Shown piece by piece: positions 7,253 to 10,058 of a stretch of 10,058 nucleotides of DNA. Both the position numbers and the translations under genes were made by a program. The notes beneath the pieces were generated by a model, which worked only from the letters and a program-made list of their open reading frames with translations, did no database searches and was not told the origin of the DNA. Numbering within the stretch: the first letter of the stretch is position 1; the number at the start of each line of letters is the position of its first letter. The stretch comes from Saprospiraceae bacterium (GTDB lineage Bacteria > Bacteroidota > Bacteroidia > Chitinophagales > Saprospiraceae): positions 1-10,058 of the forward strand of contig JACMLK010000338.1 in the NCBI GenBank assembly GCA_014379665.1, written 5' to 3'.

Positions 7253-7807
7253 TCACTCCTTTACAGAGCGAAATACATAGCCCGGAGGAATATTGAAGGT
7301 TACAAAATAACTTTGTAAATTGCCGAAGATGGATTTGTATTTTTTTTCAAGAGATTTGGAGTAATGCATCTGAACAAATTGACCACCGGTTTTTAGCACG
7401 TTCCTGGATAATTGAAGTATTTCATTGGTCAGTTCTTCGGGTAGGACCAAAAACGGAATGGCAGAAATTATAGTATCAACCTGAGAAATGTTATATTTTT
7501 GCATGTATTTCTCCATATGCTGGGCTCCGTCGTTGATGAGAATTAATCGATCATCCTGTATACGACCGACTACTTCACAAAGTTCAGGATTAATTTCGAA
7601 GACAAATAATTTGGCGTCAGGTGACATTTTATTGAGGATATGTGAGGTAATGGCACCATCTCCTGCCCCCAATTCCATGATGATGAGGTCATTTTTTTTA
7701 TCAATAAATTGAGTCATTTTACGACACATGGGACCGCCACTTCTCACAACGGTTCCCATTTCCTGAAAGTTTCTCAGGCTGTGGAAGAGAAATTTTACCT
7801 TCTTCAA
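7253..7807 (-). CDS. class I SAM-dependent methyltransferase, PmtA/rRNA dimethylase-like
   Basis: The 184-residue cytoplasmic methyltransferase has the SAM-binding motif I ELGAGDG (45-51), the acidic end of strand 2 in FEIN (E71), ND at 92-93, and a motif IV-like segment ISAIPF (114-119). The motif IV text and the N-terminal KFLFHSLRNFQEMGTVVRSG pattern resemble the family that includes phosphatidylethanolamine N-methyltransferase PmtA and KsgA/Erm-type rRNA adenine dimethylases. The NPPY/NIPY motif of true rRNA dimethylases is replaced by SAIPF, so a lipid or other small substrate is more likely; this is inference. The frame opens at a TTG directly preceded by an in-frame TAG, so TTG is the earliest possible start. 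The first ATG is codon 17, inside the conserved N-terminal segment, so I favour TTG. It is divergent from the next gene across a 220-bp AT-rich spacer in which I see no perfect promoter box. Confidence 0.82.
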   Translation of the reverse strand: MKKVKFLFHSLRNFQEMGTVVRSGGPMCRKMTQFIDKKNDLIIMELGAGDGAITSHILNKMSPDAKLFVFEINPELCEVVGRIQDDRLILINDGAQHMEKYMQKYNISQVDTIISAIPFLVLPEELTNEILQLSRNVLKTGGQFVQMHYSKSLEKKYKSIFGNLQSYFVTFNIPPGYVFRSVKE

Positions 7808-8027
7808 CTATATATATTTACCAAATCAGGAATATCCACATTATTTCGACCTGCTAAGGTAAGTAAAAGATAGCAATCACTCCTTAAACAGATAAAATTT
7901 TTGCTTACCATTTAGTGCATTTAAAATATTTTCAAAATAATATTTATTCAAAACATCATGTTTAAAGTGCATATTTTCTACCATCTTTACGTCATTAATT
8001 GTTATTATTTAATTGTAATTTTAAGGT

Positions 8028-9803
8028 ATGAAATGGGTAGGCGTTATTGTTTTCTTCATACTTGTGTACAGACCTTTGACTGGCCAGTCACCTTATATGC
8101 TGAGAGGTGATCAGACCTATCACACCTATGACCGAATGGAAATAATGCAGAAAGGTGATACCAGTATGGTTAACAGTATTAATAATTATGACAGAAAGCA
8201 GACTATTGACTATTTTAAAAAAGTATGGAAGAATGATGATTTGACCCCGGCAGACAGATTTGATTTGCTCCATATTTTTTCTGATAATTTGGAGTTTCTG
8301 GATGAAAAAAAAGAGGTAGTAAATACGGATACGCTTGATTTGTTCAAAACGCGGGATTTCAATATTGGTGTACAAAATGACATGGATATTACTAAAGAAC
8401 GATTTCAGAGAATTCCATTTTTGAAATATTTTTATAAAAGCCAAGCCAATTTTCTGCAATTGGAAACACCGGCGTTTAGCGTATTTATTAATCCTGTCGC
8501 ACATATGAGTTATCTAAAAGAATCTGGCAATGAAAATGTGATTTTTCAAAATACAAGAGGAATAGAGATAAGGGCCTATATTGATCAAAAAGTATATATT
8601 TATACCCAATTACTTGAAAATCAAAGAAGCTATCTGAGTTTTATCGATGACAGGATTCAAAAGTTTGGTACCATCCCTGGACAAGGTTCATGGAAGAATT
8701 ATGAGTCTTCGGTCATCGGAAAGTTGAAAGGGTATGATTTTTTTAATGCCAGGGCTTATGTTGGTTTTAATCCCGTTAAAAGTATTAATATGGAATTTGG
8801 CCATGGCAATCATTTCATTGGAAATGGTATCAGGTCATTATTACTTTCTGATTACAGCCATAATTATTTTTACTTAAAATTCAATACCAGAATTTGGAAA
8901 TTCCAGTATCAGAATATTTTTGCCGAAATGGCGCCTACTTCTACCCTCTTTAACCAAGATGATAAACTATTACCCAAAAAATATACTGCAACCCATTACC
9001 TGGCATTCAAACCAAATACAAAATTTGAAGTTGGACTTTTTGAAACGGTGATATTTACCCGTGAAAATCATTTTGAATTTCAATATCTTAATCCGGTCAT
9101 TTTATACCGTGCTGTGGAACATTTTCTGGATAGTCCGGACAACGTGATGTTGGGTTTAAATGTAAAATGGAATACCGTAAAGGGCATCTCTTTATACGGT
9201 CAATTGATTTTGGATGAATTTAAATTGTCCGAAGTCCGTAAACGTTCAGGTTGGTGGGCCAATAAATTCGGAGGCCAGTTTGGCATTAAATATATTAATG
9301 TGCTTGGAGTTGATCATTTAGACCTGCAGGTAGAATATAATGTCGTGCGACCGTATACTTATGCGCACAGAGATACACTTCGGTCACTTCCGCAATATTC
9401 AGTAGCCAACTATAGCCATGTTAATCAACCGTTAGCTCATCCTTTGGGTGCCAATTTCAACGAGTTTGTCATTTTAGGAAGGTACAAGCCGAATAGCAGA
9501 ATCTATGTCTTTGTCAAAGCTTTGTTTACCACTTACGGAGAAGACAGAACCGGAGAAAACTGGGGCGGCAACATACTATTACCATTGGAAAGTCGACAAC
9601 AGGACTATGGCAATGTGATCGGACAGGGGTTAAAGACCAATGTCAAGGCCATAAATCTGGATTTGAGTTATGAGATTTACCACAATTATTTTATAGATTT
9701 TCAGGCTATGTGGAGACAAACTACTTCAGATGTCATTAAAAATCAACATTATCTTGGGGGAGGCTTTAGAATAAATATAGCGAATATCACTTACGATTAT
9801 TAA
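8028..9803 (+). CDS. outer-membrane beta-barrel protein, Wzi capsule-assembly/RemB-like
   Basis: The 591-residue protein starts with a signal peptide (hydrophobic 4-14, likely cleavage after G19 in LTG|QS). A mostly helical, charged segment of about 100 residues follows, then many alternating aromatic/polar strands typical of an outer-membrane barrel, ending in the aromatic C-terminus ITYDY that suits BAM-dependent insertion. [19 protein letters not shown] (257-275), [13 protein letters not shown] (353-365), [10 protein letters not shown] (369-378) and YGQLILDEF (390-398) resemble, from memory, the Wzi-type barrels of Bacteroidota. Some of these are annotated as capsule assembly proteins and others as gliding motility protein RemB. 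The two cannot be separated here. Wzi proteins bind capsule polysaccharide at the surface, whereas RemB is a gliding-associated surface component. There are no polysaccharide genes nearby beyond the distant hldD. The ATG at 8028 is the only start that keeps the signal peptide. metH follows 13 bp downstream. Confidence 0.8.
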   Translation: MKWVGVIVFFILVYRPLTGQSPYMLRGDQTYHTYDRMEIMQKGDTSMVNSINNYDRKQTIDYFKKVWKNDDLTPADRFDLLHIFSDNLEFLDEKKEVVNTDTLDLFKTRDFNIGVQNDMDITKERFQRIPFLKYFYKSQANFLQLETPAFSVFINPVAHMSYLKESGNENVIFQNTRGIEIRAYIDQKVYIYTQLLENQRSYLSFIDDRIQKFGTIPGQGSWKNYESSVIGKLKGYDFFNARAYVGFNPVKSINMEFGHGNHFIGNGIRSLLLSDYSHNYFYLKFNTRIWKFQYQNIFAEMAPTSTLFNQDDKLLPKKYTATHYLAFKPNTKFEVGLFETVIFTRENHFEFQYLNPVILYRAVEHFLDSPDNVMLGLNVKWNTVKGISLYGQLILDEFKLSEVRKRSGWWANKFGGQFGIKYINVLGVDHLDLQVEYNVVRPYTYAHRDTLRSLPQYSVANYSHVNQPLAHPLGANFNEFVILGRYKPNSRIYVFVKALFTTYGEDRTGENWGGNILLPLESRQQDYGNVIGQGLKTNVKAINLDLSYEIYHNYFIDFQAMWRQTTSDVIKNQHYLGGGFRINIANITYDY

Positions 9804-9808
9804 CTTTG
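9801..9808 (+). promoter_or_regulatory. Bacteroidota -7 box immediately upstream of metH
   Basis: TAACTTTG is an exact TAnnTTTG match and overlaps the TAA stop codon of the barrel gene (9801-9803). If used, transcription would start near 9813, leaving a leader of only about 4 nt before the metH ATG at 9817. No TTG is present at the expected -33 position, so chance similarity is possible. Confidence 0.4.
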
Positions 9809-9816
9809 CATCCTAT

Positions 9817-10058
9817 ATGAAGGATATTCGCTCAATAGCTAAAAGCAAAGTTTTGGTATTGGATGGTGCCATGGGTACCATGATACAACAATACAAACTG
9901 CAGGAAGATGATTATAGAGGTGTAAGATTTAAAGATCACCATTCGGATCTTAAAGGGAATAATGACTTACTTTCCATCACAAGACCGGATATTATTGAAG
10001 CCATACACAAAGCATATCTTGAAGCCGGGTCAGATATCATCGAGACCAACACTTTTAA
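9817..10058 (+). CDS. metH: methionine synthase (cobalamin-dependent), N-terminal homocysteine-binding domain, 3'-truncated by window edge
   Basis: Only the first 80 codons are visible. They closely follow the N-terminus of cobalamin-dependent methionine synthase: [20 protein letters not shown] at about residues 14-33, then [40 protein letters not shown]. This is the homocysteine-binding barrel, whose zinc cysteines lie beyond the edge. The complete enzyme transfers a methyl group from methyltetrahydrofolate through cobalamin to homocysteine. Many Bacteroidota split MetH into a separate homocysteine-binding protein of about 330 residues and a larger partner. The window cannot show which form this is. 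The start at 9817 is chosen because the conserved family text begins 13 codons later and the stop of the preceding gene is 13 bp upstream. Co-transcription with the barrel gene is possible, though a promoter box lies in the junction. Confidence 0.93.
   Translation, partial: MKDIRSIAKSKVLVLDGAMGTMIQQYKLQEDDYRGVRFKDHHSDLKGNNDLLSITRPDIIEAIHKAYLEAGSDIIETNTF

Noticed and set aside
7204..7296. A 30-codon plus-strand frame starting at 7204.
   Set aside because: It runs antisense into the methyltransferase coding end and has no recognisable features.
7924..7945. AT-only inverted repeat AAATATT / AATATTT in the 7808-8027 spacer, with a repeated AGTGCAT word nearby.
   Set aside because: The arms contain only A and T and are expected by chance in such AT-rich sequence; no promoter box is aligned with it.

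Overview
The window looks like ordinary chromosome from a member of the Bacteroidota, perhaps a Saprospiria- or Chitinophagia-like lineage. Four things suggest this. The DNA is AT-rich and genes lack clear Shine-Dalgarno sequences. Exported proteins carry short signal peptides ending in AQ- or GQ-type junctions. Perfect copies of the phylum's -7 promoter box (TAnnTTTG) lie just upstream of several genes. The gene families (HldD, a long NtrY-like kinase, a Wzi/RemB-like barrel) also fit. The assignment rests on these features and on memory of the families, not on a database search.

Layout, left to right: the 3' part of a D-3-phosphoglycerate dehydrogenase gene (serA, +, cut by the left edge) converges on hldD (-), an ADP-heptose epimerase gene for lipopolysaccharide core sugar synthesis. 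A short spacer holds a degenerate array of 8-9 bp repeats. It is followed by a gene for an exported protein (+, 2083-2952) with no recognised name but with the residue pattern of an M14-type zinc peptidase or amidase. That gene converges, 8 bp apart, on a very long NtrY-like sensor histidine kinase gene (-, 2961-6494) predicted to encode about 12 membrane segments. An intergenic region then carries the RNase P RNA gene rnpB (+, about 6663-7028) with a clear promoter and terminator. Two short arrays of 7-bp repeats come next, followed by a small SAM-dependent methyltransferase gene on the - strand (7253-7807, TTG start). Divergent from it is an outer-membrane barrel protein of the Wzi/RemB type (+, 8028-9803). 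The first 80 codons of metH, or of a split homocysteine-binding MetH subunit, follow closely and are cut by the right edge.

The genes are mostly single transcription units in alternating directions. Their roles are housekeeping (serine and methionine synthesis, tRNA processing) and cell envelope (heptose synthesis, the Wzi-like barrel, an envelope-sensing kinase). No mobile element, CRISPR array, tRNA, phage gene or defence cluster is visible. The points most worth a second look are the unnamed M14-like exported protein, the unusually large kinase with no adjacent response regulator, and the short periodic repeats in two intergenic regions. I found no convincing new multi-gene system.
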